From the NCBI GenBank assembly GCA_019802505.1, contig JAFMOC010000027.1, positions 2,697,501 to 2,761,500 of the forward strand: 64,000 nt of DNA. Reading direction: 5' to 3'. This DNA comes from Corydoras sp. C115. Lineage: Eukaryota > Chordata > Actinopteri > Siluriformes > Callichthyidae. This document shows, in pieces, positions 1 to 11,243 of the stretch (positions within the stretch are counted from its first letter, which is position 1; each line of letters opens with the position of its first letter). The translations under genes were made by a program, and so were the position numbers. The notes beneath the pieces were generated by a model. The model did no database searches. It was not told the DNA's origin and was given only the letters and a program-made list of their open reading frames with translations.

Positions 1-240
1 TCATATTCGGCTTTATTGTCTACTAGGGTGGTGGAGGGGGTTCCCCATGCCCATCCAGGGGAGAACGTTTCGGGTGCTGGGCAGATACACCCAGGACAGG
101 GTGCCAATCTATTACGCACTCAAACATACACACTCTATATGGGGCAATTTGGAGAATTCAATTGACCTTGATCCATGTTTTTGGACTGTGGGAGGAAACC
201 AGAGAACCAGGAGGAAACCCACACGGACACGGGGAGAACA
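1..240 (-). repeat. V-SINE-like copy, cut by window edge
   Basis: The copy reads tail to centre, lacks its tRNA head and is followed immediately by the next copy. Both share an unusual CATATTCGGCTTTAT tail variant. Confidence 0.8.
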
Positions 241-260
241 TGTATATATCATCCAGCAAT

Positions 261-586
261 CATATTCGGCTTTATCCTCTACTAGGGTAGTGGAGGGGGT
301 TCCCCATGCCCATCCAGGGGAGAACGTTTCAGGCGCTGGACAGATACACCCAGGACAGGGTGCCAATCCATCACTGGGCACACACTCACTCACACAGACA
401 CACTCTATATGGGGCAATTTGGAGAACACAATTGACTTGATCCATGTTTTTGGACTGTGGGAGGAAACCGGAGAACCCGGAGGACACCCACGCAGACACG
501 GGGAGAACATGGAAACTCCACCCAGATTGGGATTCCAACCGAGAATGCCTAGCGCTGAGAGGAGAACATGCTAAACACTGCCGCCC
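261..586 (-). repeat. V-SINE-like copy
   Basis: Near full length. The tail variant CATATTCGGCTTTAT is shared with the preceding copy, suggesting duplication of this pair. Confidence 0.8.
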
Positions 587-1009
587 TACAGTGCACTATA
601 TTTATAATTTTTTGATGGATATTTATACTGTACACTCGCCACTTTGTGGAGTATTTTTAGTACTTTTAGTTTAATATTGCTGCACTTATTGTACATGTTT
701 ATTTGCACTTTTGGAAATATAAACATGTCTGATGGGGCATCTGTAAAAATAAAAATGAATAGGTCGATATTAATAAAGGATTCGGATTCTGCTGGAATAA
801 GGAAGGTGCTGCTGAATGAGTTCCCCATTTCTAAACCACCACGCTGGTCCCGTTCCAATAAAAACAGGTTAGCGGCGTTCTCATGACATCAAACGAAGCA
901 CACAGGTGATCAGCTGTGAGTGCTAAACCAGTCAGACACCATCATCATCATCATCATCTTCATCACATGAATCTCACTTTACTGAAACTACAACCAACAA
1001 TGTGAGATT
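587..1009. other. Unique AT-rich intronic DNA
   Basis: It includes a short (CAT)n near 940-957. No exon found. Confidence 0.5.
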
Positions 1010-1353
1010 CATCCATTCATTATCTCCCACTTTATCCTCTATTAGGGTCGCGGTGGGGTTCCCCATGCCCATCCAGGGGAGAACGTCTCGGGCGCTGGGC
1101 AGATACACCCAGGACAGGGCGCCAATCCATCGCTGGGCACACACTCACTCACACAGACACACTCTATATGGGGCAATTTGGAGAATTCAATTGAATTGAT
1201 CCATGTTTTTGTACTGTGGGAGGAAACCGGAGAACCCGGAGGAAACCCACGCGGACAATGGGAGAACATGGAAACTCCACCCAGATGGGGATTCGAACCG
1301 GGAATCCCTAGTACTGAGAGGAGAACATGCTAAACACTAAGCCACCGTGCCAC
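1010..1353 (-). repeat. V-SINE-like copy, first half of a dimer
   Basis: Full length. The 5' repeat of a 12-bp target duplication CAATGTGAGATT (998-1009) abuts its tail. Confidence 0.85.
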
Positions 1354-1373
1354 CCGGAATGAGAATCCTTTTT

Positions 1374-1725
1374 CATTCATTCATTCATTCATTCATTCAT
1401 TATCTTCTGCTTTATCCTCTATTAGGGTCGCGGGGGGGGGTTCCCCATGCCCATCCAGGGGAGAACGTTTCGGGCGGTGGGCAGATACACCCAGGACAGG
1501 GCGCCAACCTATCGCTGGGCACACACTCACACACTACATGGGGCAATTTGGAGAATTCAATTGACTTGATCCATGTTTTTGGACTGTGGGAGGAAACTGG
1601 AGAACCCGGAGGAAACCCATGCAGACACGGGGAGAACATGGAAACTCCACCCAGATGGAGATTCGAACCGGGAATCCCTAGCGCTGAGAGGAGAACATGC
1701 TAACCACTAAACCACCGTGCCGCCC
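1374..1725 (-). repeat. V-SINE-like copy, second half of a dimer
   Basis: Full length with an (ATTC)n tail. The matching CAATGTGAGATT (1726-1737) follows its head, so one target duplication brackets both copies. Confidence 0.85.
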
Positions 1726-1761
1726 CAATGTGAGATTGAACCTTATAATTAACTTTGGGAG

Positions 1762-1976
1762 TGGGAGTGGTAGCTCAATGGTTAGGGTGTTGGGCTATCA
1801 ATCAGAAGGTTGGGGGTTCAAATCCCAGGTCCACTGAAGTTACCAATGTGGGTTCTTGAGCAAGACCCTTAACCCTCATTGCTCAGGGAGGTTGTGATGA
1901 ACCCTGTGCTCACCTTGTAAGTCGCTTTGGATAAAAGCGTCCAATAAATGACCAAATGTAAATGACCAAATGTAGC
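1762..1976 (+). repeat. tRNA SINE of the GGATAAAAGCGTC-tail type (reference copy, SINE-2)
   Basis: The head has A box TAGCTCAATGG and B box GGTTCAAATCC. A body follows with CTTGAGCAAGACCCTTAACC and the tail GCTTTGGATAAAAGCGTCCA, ending in AAATGTAAATG repeats. The tail type is widespread in fish SINEs and LINE-2-like elements. About 215 bp. Confidence 0.8.
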
Positions 1977-2030
1977 TTTCCATGCAGTCGTAAGTCCAAA
2001 CGGCCTTCTTTAAACCCCTAACAGACCGAT

Positions 2031-2726
2031 ATGTGGACGCTCGCTCATGCAGGTGGGCTTTTGAAGTCAACGGGACGGACGTTGGAGACATGGACAATAC
2101 ATCTGAGATGGGAGACGGAGACGAAATCCAAAACTCAGAGTTGACGCCGATTGGTTATACAAGCTAAACCCATAAACCAACCACCCACTCGTTAGTGTTT
2201 TCAACCAGACCGCAGACCATTTCACCTTATTAAAGGTGATCTTCTCGGTCATGTGGTCAAGCACTCGAGCCTGGTTACAGCCAACGTGACCTGGCTGATA
2301 CGTGAGCGTTCTCTTCAGGACGTGGGTTTTTTACGTCAACGGGATGGACGTTGGAGACATGGACAATACATCTGAGATGGGAGACGGAGACGAAATACAA
2401 AACTCAGAGGTGAAGCCGATCGCTTATATATATATATAAGCTAAACCCATAACCCATAAACCAACCAACCAAGTGTTTTCAACCAGACCGCAGACCATTT
2501 CACCTTGTTAAAGGTGATCTTCTCGGTCATGTGGCTCAAGCACTCGAGCCTGGTTACAGCCAGCGTGACCTGGCCGATACGTGAGCGTTCGCTTCAGGAC
2601 TTGGGCTTTTTACGTCAACGGGATGGACGTTGGAGACATGGACAATACATCTGAGATGGGAGACGGAGACGAAATACAAAACTCAGAGGTGAATCTGATT
2701 GGTTATAAAGCTAAACTCATAACCTG
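2031..2726 (+). repeat. Three tandem copies of a ~270-bp unit
   Basis: The anchor GTTGGAGACATGGACAATAC recurs at 2081, 2350 and 2629 (periods 269 and 279); the third copy is partial. Each carries an open stretch reading VGDMDNTSEMGDGDEIQNSE, but no splice sites or longer ORF support a gene. The second copy contains a (TA)n insertion near 2425. Confidence 0.8.
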
Positions 2727-2729
2727 TGA

Positions 2730-2850
2730 TGGTCTGTGTGGTAGCTCAGTAATTGGGGTGTTGGGATATCAATCAGAAGGTTGTGGGTTCAAAGCTCACG
2801 TCCACTGGAGTCACCACTGGGGTATTTAAGCAAGGCCTGTAATCCTCATG
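2730..2850 (+). repeat. SINE-2 fragment, diverged
   Basis: The head and body (GTAGCTCAGTAATTGGGGTG, TGGGTTCAAAGCTC) resemble SINE-2. The tail is missing. Confidence 0.6.
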
Positions 2851-3022
2851 ATGCACCCTAAACTAACAGCCAATCAGAATCCAGAGAAATGTTACACTGA
2901 GCTGCACAGAGCCCACACTCACATCGTTCCTCTGGACTGCATTCTAAATTCATATAAAGGGCTTTAATGTCGTTAATGCTAACGGCACCCCAAGTAGAAC
3001 CGACTAATCTGCACTAACTAAT

Positions 3023-3148
3023 TCATTTATTCTCGTCCACTTAATCCTCTACGGGGTTAACGAGGAGGTTCCCCATGCCCATCCAGGGGAGAACATTTCG
3101 GGGGCTGGGCAGATACAATAGGGCACCACTCACTCAGACTGAAACACT
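3023..3148 (-). repeat. Older V-SINE-like copy, left part
   Basis: The tail-side part is split by a younger copy at 3149-3492. Its remaining part is at 3505-3655. Confidence 0.7.
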
Positions 3149-3492
3149 CATTCATTCATTATCTTCCGCTTTATTTTTTATTAGGGTCGCGGGGGGGGTT
3201 CCCCATGCCCATCCAGGGGAGAACGTTTCGGGCGCTGGGCAGATACACCCAGGACAGGGCGCCAATCCATCGCTGGGCACACACTCACTCACACTGATAC
3301 ACTATATAGGGCAATTTGGAGAACTCAATTGACTTGATCCATGTTTTTGGACTGTGGGAGGAAACCGGAGAACCCGGAGGAAACCCACATGGACACGGGG
3401 AGAACATGAAACTCCACCCAGATGGGGATTCGATCCGGGAATCCCTAGCGCTGATAGGAGAACATGCTAAACCACTAAGCTACCGTGCCGCT
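3149..3492 (-). repeat. V-SINE-like copy nested in an older one
   Basis: It is flanked by exact 12-bp duplications GACTGAAACACT at 3137-3148 and 3493-3504, proving insertion into the older SINE. Confidence 0.9.
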
Positions 3493-3504
3493 GACTGAAA
3501 CACT

Positions 3505-3655
3505 ATATGGGACAATTCCGATGGGGCAATTTAGAGCAGCCAACTCACCTTGAATCAATGTTTTTGGACTGTGGGAGGAAGAGAACATGGACACTCATCC
3601 GGATCGGGATTCGAACCAGTGCTAGGACGCAGATGTGTTAACCACGAAGCCACCA
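3505..3655 (-). repeat. Older V-SINE-like copy, right part
   Basis: This head-side remainder is diverged, with TTGAATCAATGTTTTTGGAC and AGCCACCAAAACAC. Confidence 0.7.
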
Positions 3656-4299
3656 AAACACCCAAATTTAGGACCTTGGTTATTCTTGGGGACATTTATT
3701 AAAACTAGTTCTACTAATGAATAACTAGTACTACTAATACTAGTTTAGATGACATGCCAGTGCTGATGGACTCGCCTAAATCACTGCATTTCATCTCCAT
3801 CGTAAACGAAGGCTGAGGTCCCACCCAGTCGCATCGCATTTTAATGCCCTGCTGTTATTTCCGAGGCTGAAACCCTATAGGGTGCTCCATCAAAGATGCC
3901 CCATCTGACTGCTGTGTTGTGTCTGGACCAATCTGGACCAATTGGTCCCTGGATTCAGCAGAGTCAAGACTACCAAGAAGCTCCGGTGGTGTTTAAACCC
4001 TGGAGAACTTCTCACTTATGAGTTCTACATCTTAATCAAAAGCAAACATCAAGACTGCAAAGAACCTAAAGTCATCCAGACCTCAGAGCTGTCAGATTTG
4101 CATGTTCTCTCTTTGGCTGTGAGGGGTTCCGTTCACGGTGCAAAGTAAACCTGAGATACTACATCACATTGTAGGTGTGAATGCGTTTGCGTCTGCCCTG
4201 CGATGACCCGGCGACCTTTCCATACTGAATGTTCTCGCCCCGTCCCACCCACCCACCCATCCACCACATGAGCCTGATTAGAATAAACAGGTTACAAAC
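3656..4299. other. Unique intronic DNA
   Basis: A 68-codon ORF at 3942-4148 has no splice support or recognisable similarity. Nothing else seen. Confidence 0.4.
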
Positions 4300-4310
4300 T
4301 GAATGAGGGT

Positions 4311-4650
4311 GGCACGGTGGCTTAGTGTTTAGCATGTTCTCCTCTCAGCGTTAAGGATTCCCGGTTCCCGGGAGTTTCCATGTTCTCCCCGTGTCCATGT
4401 GGGTTTCCTCCGGGTTCTCCGGTTTCCTCCCACAGTCCAAAAACATGGATCAAGTCAATTGAATTCTCCAAATTGCCCCATGTAGAGTGTGTCTGTGAGT
4501 GAGTGTGTGCCCAGCGATGGATTGGCGCCCTGTCCTGGGTGCATCTGCCCAGCGCCCGAAACGTTCTCCTCTGGATGGGCATGGGGAACCCCCCCCCTGC
4601 GACCCTAATAAGGATAAAGCGGAAGATAATGGATGGATGGACAAAGTGAA
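4311..4650 (+). repeat. V-SINE-like copy with target duplication
   Basis: It is flanked by TGAATGAGGGT at 4300-4310 and 4651-4661. The B-box region is deleted. Confidence 0.85.
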
Positions 4651-4661
4651 TGAATGAGGGT

Positions 4662-5220
4662 CTCGTCCCGATCCACACCGGGAGACTAAAGCCTGAAAAG
4701 AGAACCCTGAAGACTATTAAAGGTGTTCTTTAAGCCTTAAAAGAACCCTTCAGACAAAATAAAAAGAGAACGTCACGCCGGCATCGCAGCCACTAACTCC
4801 GACTCCCATGGCGACACAGCAGTTTTTGGGGTATAGACCGTAAAGCTTCCGTTTTGAGGACACGGGGGCGTTTCCGTCGTAATTGAACTGAAATGAAGCT
4901 CTAAACTTCATGAGCGTCGCTCGGCGTGTCGCGTTACCGCGGCCTGAATCCAGCGAGGAACCACTTAATCGATCGGCGGCATTCTGGCAGCGGCTGGAGG
5001 AGCCTCCTGCCAAAGGCTGCCTCTGAAAGCAACGCGTTCTGTTTTTAAGCGCACACCATGTAGGAGTGCTGGAGTGGGAGGTGGCTGGCGAGTACGCCGA
5101 TGTTCTCCTTCTACTGCCTCCCCCTCACACCAACATCTACCTCACTGCATGAGGAGCACGTGAGGTGGACACAGGAAAGACGAGGACATCAGTGATGCTG
5201 GAGGATGAAAGTAATAAGCA
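4662..5220. other. Unique intronic DNA, CpG-enriched centre
   Basis: 4770-5040 is rich in CpG and open on the minus strand for 87 codons, but without motifs. Confidence 0.35.
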
Positions 5221-5555
5221 AATCCATCCATCCATCCATTATCTTCTGCTTTATCCTCTATTAGGGTCTCCCCATGCCCATCCAGGGGAGAACGTTTCGG
5301 GCGTTGGGCAGATACACCCAGGACAGGGCGCCAGTCTATCGCTGGACACACACTCACACACACAGACACACTCTATATGGGGCAATTTGGAGAACTCCAT
5401 TGACTTGATCCATGTTTTTGGACTGTGGGAGGAAACCTGAGAACCCGGAGGAAACCCACACGGACACTCCAGAAAAACACCCAGATTGCGATTCGAACTG
5501 GGAATCCTCAGTGCTGAGAGGAGAACATGCCAACCACTAAGCCACCGTGCCACCC
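5221..5555 (-). repeat. V-SINE-like copy, duplicated with its flank
   Basis: It carries a rare internal variant (ACACTCCAGAAAAACACCCA) shared with the copy at 10621-10957, together with the same downstream linker. Confidence 0.8.
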
Positions 5556-5636
5556 CTATATATTGTAATATATAAATAAAAATTTTTAAATTAATTACAT
5601 TTTCGGGCTGGCTTATATAATGCACTATATTATTAA

Positions 5637-5967
5637 TTCATTCATTATCTCCCGCTTTATCCTCTATTAGGGTTGCGGTGGGGTTCCCCATGCCCATACA
5701 GAGGAGAACGTTTCGGGCGCCGGGCAGATACACCCAAGACAGGGCCAATCTATCGCTGGACACACACTCACACAAACATACACTTTATATGGCGCAATTT
5801 GGAGAACTTAATTGACTTGATCCATGTTTTTGGACTGTGGGAGGAAACCGGAGAACCCGGAGGAAGCCCACGCGGACACGGGGAGAACATGGAAACTCCA
5901 CCCAGATGGGGATTCGAACCGGGAATCCCTAGTGCTGAGAGGAGAACATGCTAAACACTAAGCCACC
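5637..5967 (-). repeat. V-SINE-like copy
   Basis: Near full length, ending GCCACC. It is separated from the previous copy by an 80-bp AT-rich linker that recurs near 10958. Confidence 0.8.
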
Positions 5968-6708
5968 ATTAGCAAATCCACCCCATATATATAAATAAAT
6001 GGGACCCTCGGGTGCACGGTCATCTAATTGGCGGTAGTCTTTAGAGGGCAAGCACACACGCCGCCTTTAATTGTCTGCTCCCTTCGTTTCAAATGGAGCT
6101 GGTCACAAGAGGGACGAGGTTTTAGCGAGGAAGCAAACAAAAGACTCTTTCTTCAGGACAGAGGACGTCTGATGGAGCAGGTCGTGAGGGTTCTACGTCT
6201 CCCCTGACTGTAGGCTCAGACCCCCCAGATTCACCCTGCTCCCTAATGGACACTCCAGAACGGAGCGTTTAGAAAGAGTCAAGCGAGGGCACTCTGAAAG
6301 CTCCGAGCATCCCCCTCATCAGGACCACCTGCTCTGACGGGGTGCCGGACAATTAGCGCTTTTTGTTGGTGGACGCTGGAGCCAGCTGTGAGGAACTAAT
6401 TGCACCGTCGATGGGGTAATCAGGAGGATGGCTCAGGTGAGGCCTCCACTAAAAGTCCAGTTAAGGGGGGGAGGGTGGGGGCTTGATTGTTTACCAAAGG
6501 CCCATGGAACGGTCTCCTAGCAACAACCTCGCACGCGCCCAACGCCCAATCGTGACAAGTCAAGGAAGGCGTTCAGCCTTGACACACGCCGGTCGCAGCA
6601 GGGGGAGCTGTGTTCCACATCGAACTTCATAGACCCTAAGAGTAGCCGTCGGGGGGTGGGGGGTGTGGGGGCAATCGTGTAACTAGTTTACCTCAGACAG
6701 TCTGTTAT
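5968..6708. other. Unique segment in jag2 intron 2; candidate conserved non-coding element
   Basis: About 740 bp without SINE sequence. It contains homeodomain-like cores (TAATTG, ACAATTAG, CTAATTGC), the E-box CAGCTG within GGAGCCAGCTGTGAGGAACT, and no long ORF or credible exon. A (G)n-rich stretch lies near 6643-6670. Confidence 0.35.
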
Positions 6709-7010
6709 GGTATGGTAACCAGCTGGAACTGGTACATACCCAGTCTGAACAACTCACCCAGGAGGGGGTGGTATGGTAACCAGCTGGAACTGGTACATAG
6801 CCAGTCTGTAGAACTCACCCAGTAGGGGATGGTATGGTAACCAGCTGGAACTGGTACATACCCAGTCTGTAGAGCTCACCCAGTAGGGGGTGGTATGGTA
6901 ACCAGCAGGAACTGGTACATACCCAGTCTGTAGAGCTCACCCAGTAGGGGGTGGTATGGTAACCAGCTGGAACTGGTACATACCCAGTCTGTAGAACTCA
7001 CCCAGTAGGG
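6709..7010 (+). repeat. Minisatellite, 61 bp x about 5
   Basis: GGTATGGTAACC starts at 6709, 6770, 6831, 6892 and 6953, exactly 61 bp apart. The unit includes CAGCTGGAACTGGTACATAC and CTCACCCAGTAGGGG. Units differ by a few substitutions. The period is not a multiple of three, so it is not a coding repeat. Confidence 0.95.
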
Positions 7011-7265
7011 ATCCATAGAAGGGTTCCCCATGCCCATCCTTGGGAGAACGTTTCGGGTGCTGGGCTGATACATGGGGTAGAACAGGGCGCCAATCCATCG
7101 CTTTGCACACTCATTCAAACACTATATATAGGGGCAATTAAGCAACAATTTACCTTGAATCCTTGTTTTTATACTGTGGGAGGAAACCCATGTGGACAGG
7201 GGGAGAACATGGACCCTCCCTCCACATTGGGATTCGAACCTGGTAACCACGACATCACTGCCACC
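7011..7265 (-). repeat. Old V-SINE-like copy
   Basis: A diverged copy with TTACCTTGAATCCTTG in place of the younger family's sequence. It begins where the 61-bp array ends. Confidence 0.65.
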
Positions 7266-7379
7266 CTTCAACCAAACTCAGCCTTCTTAAAGATGCCACA
7301 GAATAAACCTCACCCCCTCCCTCCCCCCACACACACACACTATATATGGGGCAATTTAGCATCCAATTTACCTTGAATC

Positions 7380-7732
7380 GGGCACGGTGGCTTAGTGGTT
7401 AGCACGTTCACCTCTCACTCTCAGCACTAAGGATTCCCGGTTCGAATCCCCATCTGGGTGAAGTTTCCATGTTCTCCCCGTGTCCGTGTAGGTTTCCTCC
7501 GGGTTCTCCGGTTTCCTCCCACAGTCCAAATACATGGATCAAGTCAATTGAGTTCTCCAAATTGCCCCATATAGAGTGTGTCTGTGTGAGTGAGTGTGTG
7601 CCCAGTGATAGATTAGCGTCCTGTCCTGGGTGTATCTGCCCAGCGCCCGAAACGTTCTCCCCTGGATGGGCATGGGGAACCCCCCGCGACCCTAATATAG
7701 GATAAAGTGGAAGATAATGGATGAATGAATGG
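7380..7732 (+). repeat. V-SINE-like copy inserted in an old minus-strand copy
   Basis: A 14-bp exact duplication ATTTACCTTGAATC flanks it (7366-7379 and 7733-7746). The interrupted older copy continues at 7747-7853. Confidence 0.9.
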
Positions 7733-7746
7733 ATTTACCTTGAATC

Positions 7747-7853
7747 CTTGTTTTTAAACTGTAGGAGGAAACCCATGTGGACATGGGGAGAACATGGAAC
7801 CTGCCCCCACATTGGGATTCGAACCTGGTAACCACTACATCACTGTGCCACCA
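7747..7853 (-). repeat. Remainder of old V-SINE-like copy
   Basis: This is the head-side part after the nested insertion. It and its flank (AACCAAACTCAGCC to the CA tract) duplicate 7150-7340. Confidence 0.65.
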
Positions 7854-7912
7854 CACAACCAAACTCAGCCTCCTTAAAGATGCCACCTCAAAAGAGTAAA
7901 CCTCACCCCCTC

Positions 7913-7913
<1 letters not shown>

Positions 7914-7977
<64 letters not shown>
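7914..7977 (+). repeat. (CA)n microsatellite
   Basis: About 64 bp of perfect CA. Confidence 0.95.
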
Positions 7978-7981
<4 letters not shown>

Positions 7982-8410
7982 CTCCTGCCCTAATGAACTG
8001 ATTTCAGGATGCTAGAGGATAAAATAGCTTCTGAAATCAGGTCTCCACACCAGCACACAGCGCCCGCAGCAGGCGGGATTAATAATGCGCCGCTCAAACG
8101 GTTAATGGGGCGTCACTTGGTTCCTCACGTGTGAGCCGGTTAGAAACGCACTCGCATCGCAGAACCGAACAGCCGACGGGGAGACTGTAACTCATGTGAT
8201 TTCATAGTTTGGGGTCGAGGAGGAAAGACACGTCATCGTTAAAGGAGTTCTTTTTTTAATCAGGTTCACAGCGCAGGGGGAAGTGGACGGGTGAATCGCA
8301 AGGGTCAGCATGACGCGGGAGGAGCCGATAAAATCATCAGACTTTATCATGTTCAGCACCGTCACGCTGATCCGCCTGAACTGATACACTGCAGGGGCGT
8401 CATCATCCTG
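7978..8410. other. Unique intronic DNA
   Basis: No exon or repeat recognised. Confidence 0.4.
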
Positions 8411-8822
8411 CCATCAGTTATCTTCCCCTTTAATCTTATACCAAGAACTTGTGACATGGGGGTTCCCCATGCCCATACATGGGACAACGTTTCGGGCGCT
8501 GGGCAGATACACCCAGGACAGGGCGCCAATCTATCACTGGACACACACTCACACAGACACACTCTATATGGGGCAATTTGGAGAACTCAATTGGCTTGAT
8601 CCATGTTTTTAGACTGTGGGAGGAAACCGGAGAACCCGGAGGAAACCCACGAGGACACGGGAAGAACATGGAAACTCCACCCAGTAAAGGCAAATTAAGG
8701 CAGCCAATTCAGAACATGGAACATGGGAGAACATGGAGAACATGGAAACTCCACCCAGATCGGGATTCGAACCTGGATCCCCAGCGCTGAGAGGAGAACA
8801 TGCTAATCACTAGACCACCTAT
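8411..8822 (-). repeat. Rearranged V-SINE-like copy
   Basis: The tail and centre are followed by a repeated GAACATGG segment and a second central/head part, so two copies appear fused. Confidence 0.7.
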
Positions 8823-8833
8823 ATATAAAGGCA

Positions 8834-9133
8834 AATTCATTTATTCATTATTCATTCATTATCTCCCGCTTTATCTCTATTAGGGTCGCGGGGGGGGGGG
8901 GTTCCACCATGCCCATCCAGGGGAGAACGTTTCAGGCGCTGGGCAGATACACCCAGGGCAGGGCGCCAATCCATCACTGGGCACACACACTCACTCACAC
9001 AGACACACTCTATATGGGGCAATTTGGAGAACTCAATTGAGCTTGATCCATGTTTTTGGACTGTGGGAGGAAACCGGAGAACCCGGAGGAAACCCACGAG
9101 GACACGGGAAGAACATGGAATCTCCACCCAGTA
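8834..9133 (-). repeat. V-SINE-like copy lacking its head
   Basis: It ends at CCACCCAGTAAAGGCAAATT, the same junction as in the 8411-8822 copy (8678-8697). Confidence 0.7.
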
Positions 9134-9463
9134 AAGGCAAATTAAGGCAGACAATTCACCTTAAATCCATGTTTTTCGAACCTAGAGGAAACCCATGTGG
9201 ATATGGGGAGAACATGGAAACTCCACCCAGATTGGGATTCGAACTGGGAATCCCTAGTGCTGAGAGGAGAACATGCCAACCACTAAAGCCACCTACATAT
9301 ATAGGCAAATTGAAGCAGCCAATTCACCTTAAATCCATGTTTTTCAAACCTAGAGGAAACCCACCAGGACACAGCGAGAACATTGAAACCCCCCAAATCT
9401 GGATCTGAACTTAGAACCCCAGCGCTGAGAGGTGGACATGCTCACCACCACACCCCCCGCATC
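9134..9463 (-). repeat. Two tandem V-SINE head-side fragments
   Basis: Fragments 9134-9298 and 9299-9463 each begin with GGCAAATT(A/G)A(A)G, contain CACCTTAAATCCATGTTTTT, and end in a head (GCTGAGAGG). This is a tandem duplication of the head half. Confidence 0.65.
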
Positions 9464-10171
9464 ATGTTATGAGGTCACAAAATCAAACTGCATCACTCCT
9501 TATATGGTCGAAACATCAACAAGTCAATACAGACGACTGTTACCCCCCCCCCCCCCCATAGATCGTCTGTTTCTTGCATGTGGACTCGATTTCAGAACCT
9601 TCATCACCGTCCTAGTATTCTTTTCGGGGGCGTCCCCACGTCCAGCGCCAGTCCAGGCATCCCCCGTCTCCGGACCTGTGACGGTATACCTACAGCGACA
9701 TCCCTCTAAGAATAAACCTCCAACAGGTGGTGGCGCTCCTTCAGGGAGGGCCGGGGGGGGGGCAATTTGCCCGGCTTTACAATACATAGCGAGACCTGCT
9801 CCCACTGAGCCACATCAAATCCTGCTTTCCTGGATGTTCCAGGACCAGAGGGCGCAATTAAGTTCATTAGGGAGCGGATGGAGCCGCACATGCAGCAGGA
9901 CGGACCCGGGTTCCGTCAGAGCGGGTTCTGACAGCGGCCCAGGCGTTTCTGCGGCCTTCGGCGTGGGAAAGCCACGGACTGGTGGACGGGGAAGGTACAC
10001 AAAGCAAGCCACGGTTCAAAATGGAGGGCTTTGATAGCAGGTTACATATTAACTTATAAGGACAACGGGGGCGACACCGGGCAGCTGCATGGGTGGCAAT
10101 AAACAAGCTGGAGAGGAGCATCAAACCGGCTCTCAAAAGCCGGGCACCTGTCCAAAAACAGCAGATAATAC
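9464..10171. other. Unique intronic DNA with C(15) tract
   Basis: Poly-C at 9543-9557; GC-rich to 10140. Overlapping ORFs in several frames reflect base composition. Confidence 0.4.
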
Positions 10172-10252
10172 TACACCCTCACACACACACCTCTCACACA
10201 CACACACACACACACACTCTCTCACACACACACACACACACACACCTCTCAC
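10172..10252 (+). repeat. (CA)n/(CT)n microsatellite
   Basis: Interrupted CACACA and CTCTCA tracts directly before a SINE tail. Confidence 0.9.
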
Positions 10253-10262
10253 ATCTGATAAC

Positions 10263-10600
10263 CATCCATCCATTATCTTCTGCTTTATCCTCTACTAGGG
10301 TTGCGGGGAGGGGGGGGGGTCCCCATGCCCATCCAGGGGAGAACGTCTCAGGCTCTGGGCAGATACCCCCAGGACAGGCACACACTCACACAGAGACATA
10401 CTCTATAATGGGGCAATTTGGAGAATTCAATTCACCTTGATGCATGTTTTTTTCGACTGTGGGAGGAAACCGGAGAACCCGGAGGAAACCCACACGGACA
10501 CGGGGAGAACATGGAAACTCCACCCAGATGGGGATTCAAAGCGGGAATCCCTAGTGCTGAGAGGAGAACATGCTAAACACTAAACCACCCATGTGCCGCC
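10263..10600 (-). repeat. V-SINE-like copy
   Basis: Near full length, with a small central deletion in the Pol III-distal part. Confidence 0.8.
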
Positions 10601-10620
10601 AACTTAAAGAATTAAATTAC

Positions 10621-10957
10621 TTTATCCTTTATCGCTTTATCCTCTATTAGGGTCGCGGGGGGGGGGGGGGGTTCCCCATGCCCATCCAGAGGGGAACGTT
10701 TTGGGCGCTGGGCAGATACACCCAGGACAGGGGGGCAATCTATCACTGGACACACACTCACTCACACAGACACACTCTATATGGGGCAATTTGGAGAATT
10801 CAATTGACTTGATCCATGTTTTTGGACTGTGGGAGGAAACGGGAGAACCCGGAGGAAACCCACACGGACACTCCAGAAAAACACCCAGATTGCGATTCGA
10901 ACTGGGAATCCTCAGTGCTGAGAGAAGAACATGCCAACCACTAAGCCACCGTGCCAC
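10621..10957 (-). repeat. V-SINE-like copy, duplicate of 5221-5555
   Basis: It shares private internal variants and the 80-bp downstream linker (10958-11037) with the copy at 5221. Confidence 0.8.
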
Positions 10958-11039
10958 CCCTATATATTGTAACATATAAATAAAAATTTTAAAATTAATT
11001 ACATTTTCGGGCTGGCTTATATAATGCACTATATATATT

Positions 11040-11231
11040 CATTAATTCATTATCTCCCGCTTTATCCTCTATTAGGGTCACGGGGGGTTCCCCATGCCCA
11101 TACAGAGGAAACGGGAGAACCCGGAGGAAACCCATGCGGACACAGGGAGAACATGGAAACTCCACCCAGATTGGGATTCGAACCTGAATCCCCAGTGCTG
11201 AGAGGAGAACATGCCAACCACTAAACCACCC
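11040..11231 (-). repeat. V-SINE-like copy with internal deletion
   Basis: The tail jumps from CATGCCCATACAGAGG to GAGAACCCGGAGG, losing the middle. Confidence 0.75.
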
Positions 11232-11243
11232 ATCTAAACAATT

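Noticed and set aside
6430..6460. Minus-strand LLVEA match suggesting jag2 exon 3 (TLLVEAWD)
   Set aside because: Only five residues agree, the WD that should follow is absent, and there are no splice sites at the expected positions.
9432..10034. A 200-codon plus-strand ORF
   Set aside because: It includes a poly-C tract and SINE end and overlaps several equally long ORFs on the other strand. No domain or splice support.
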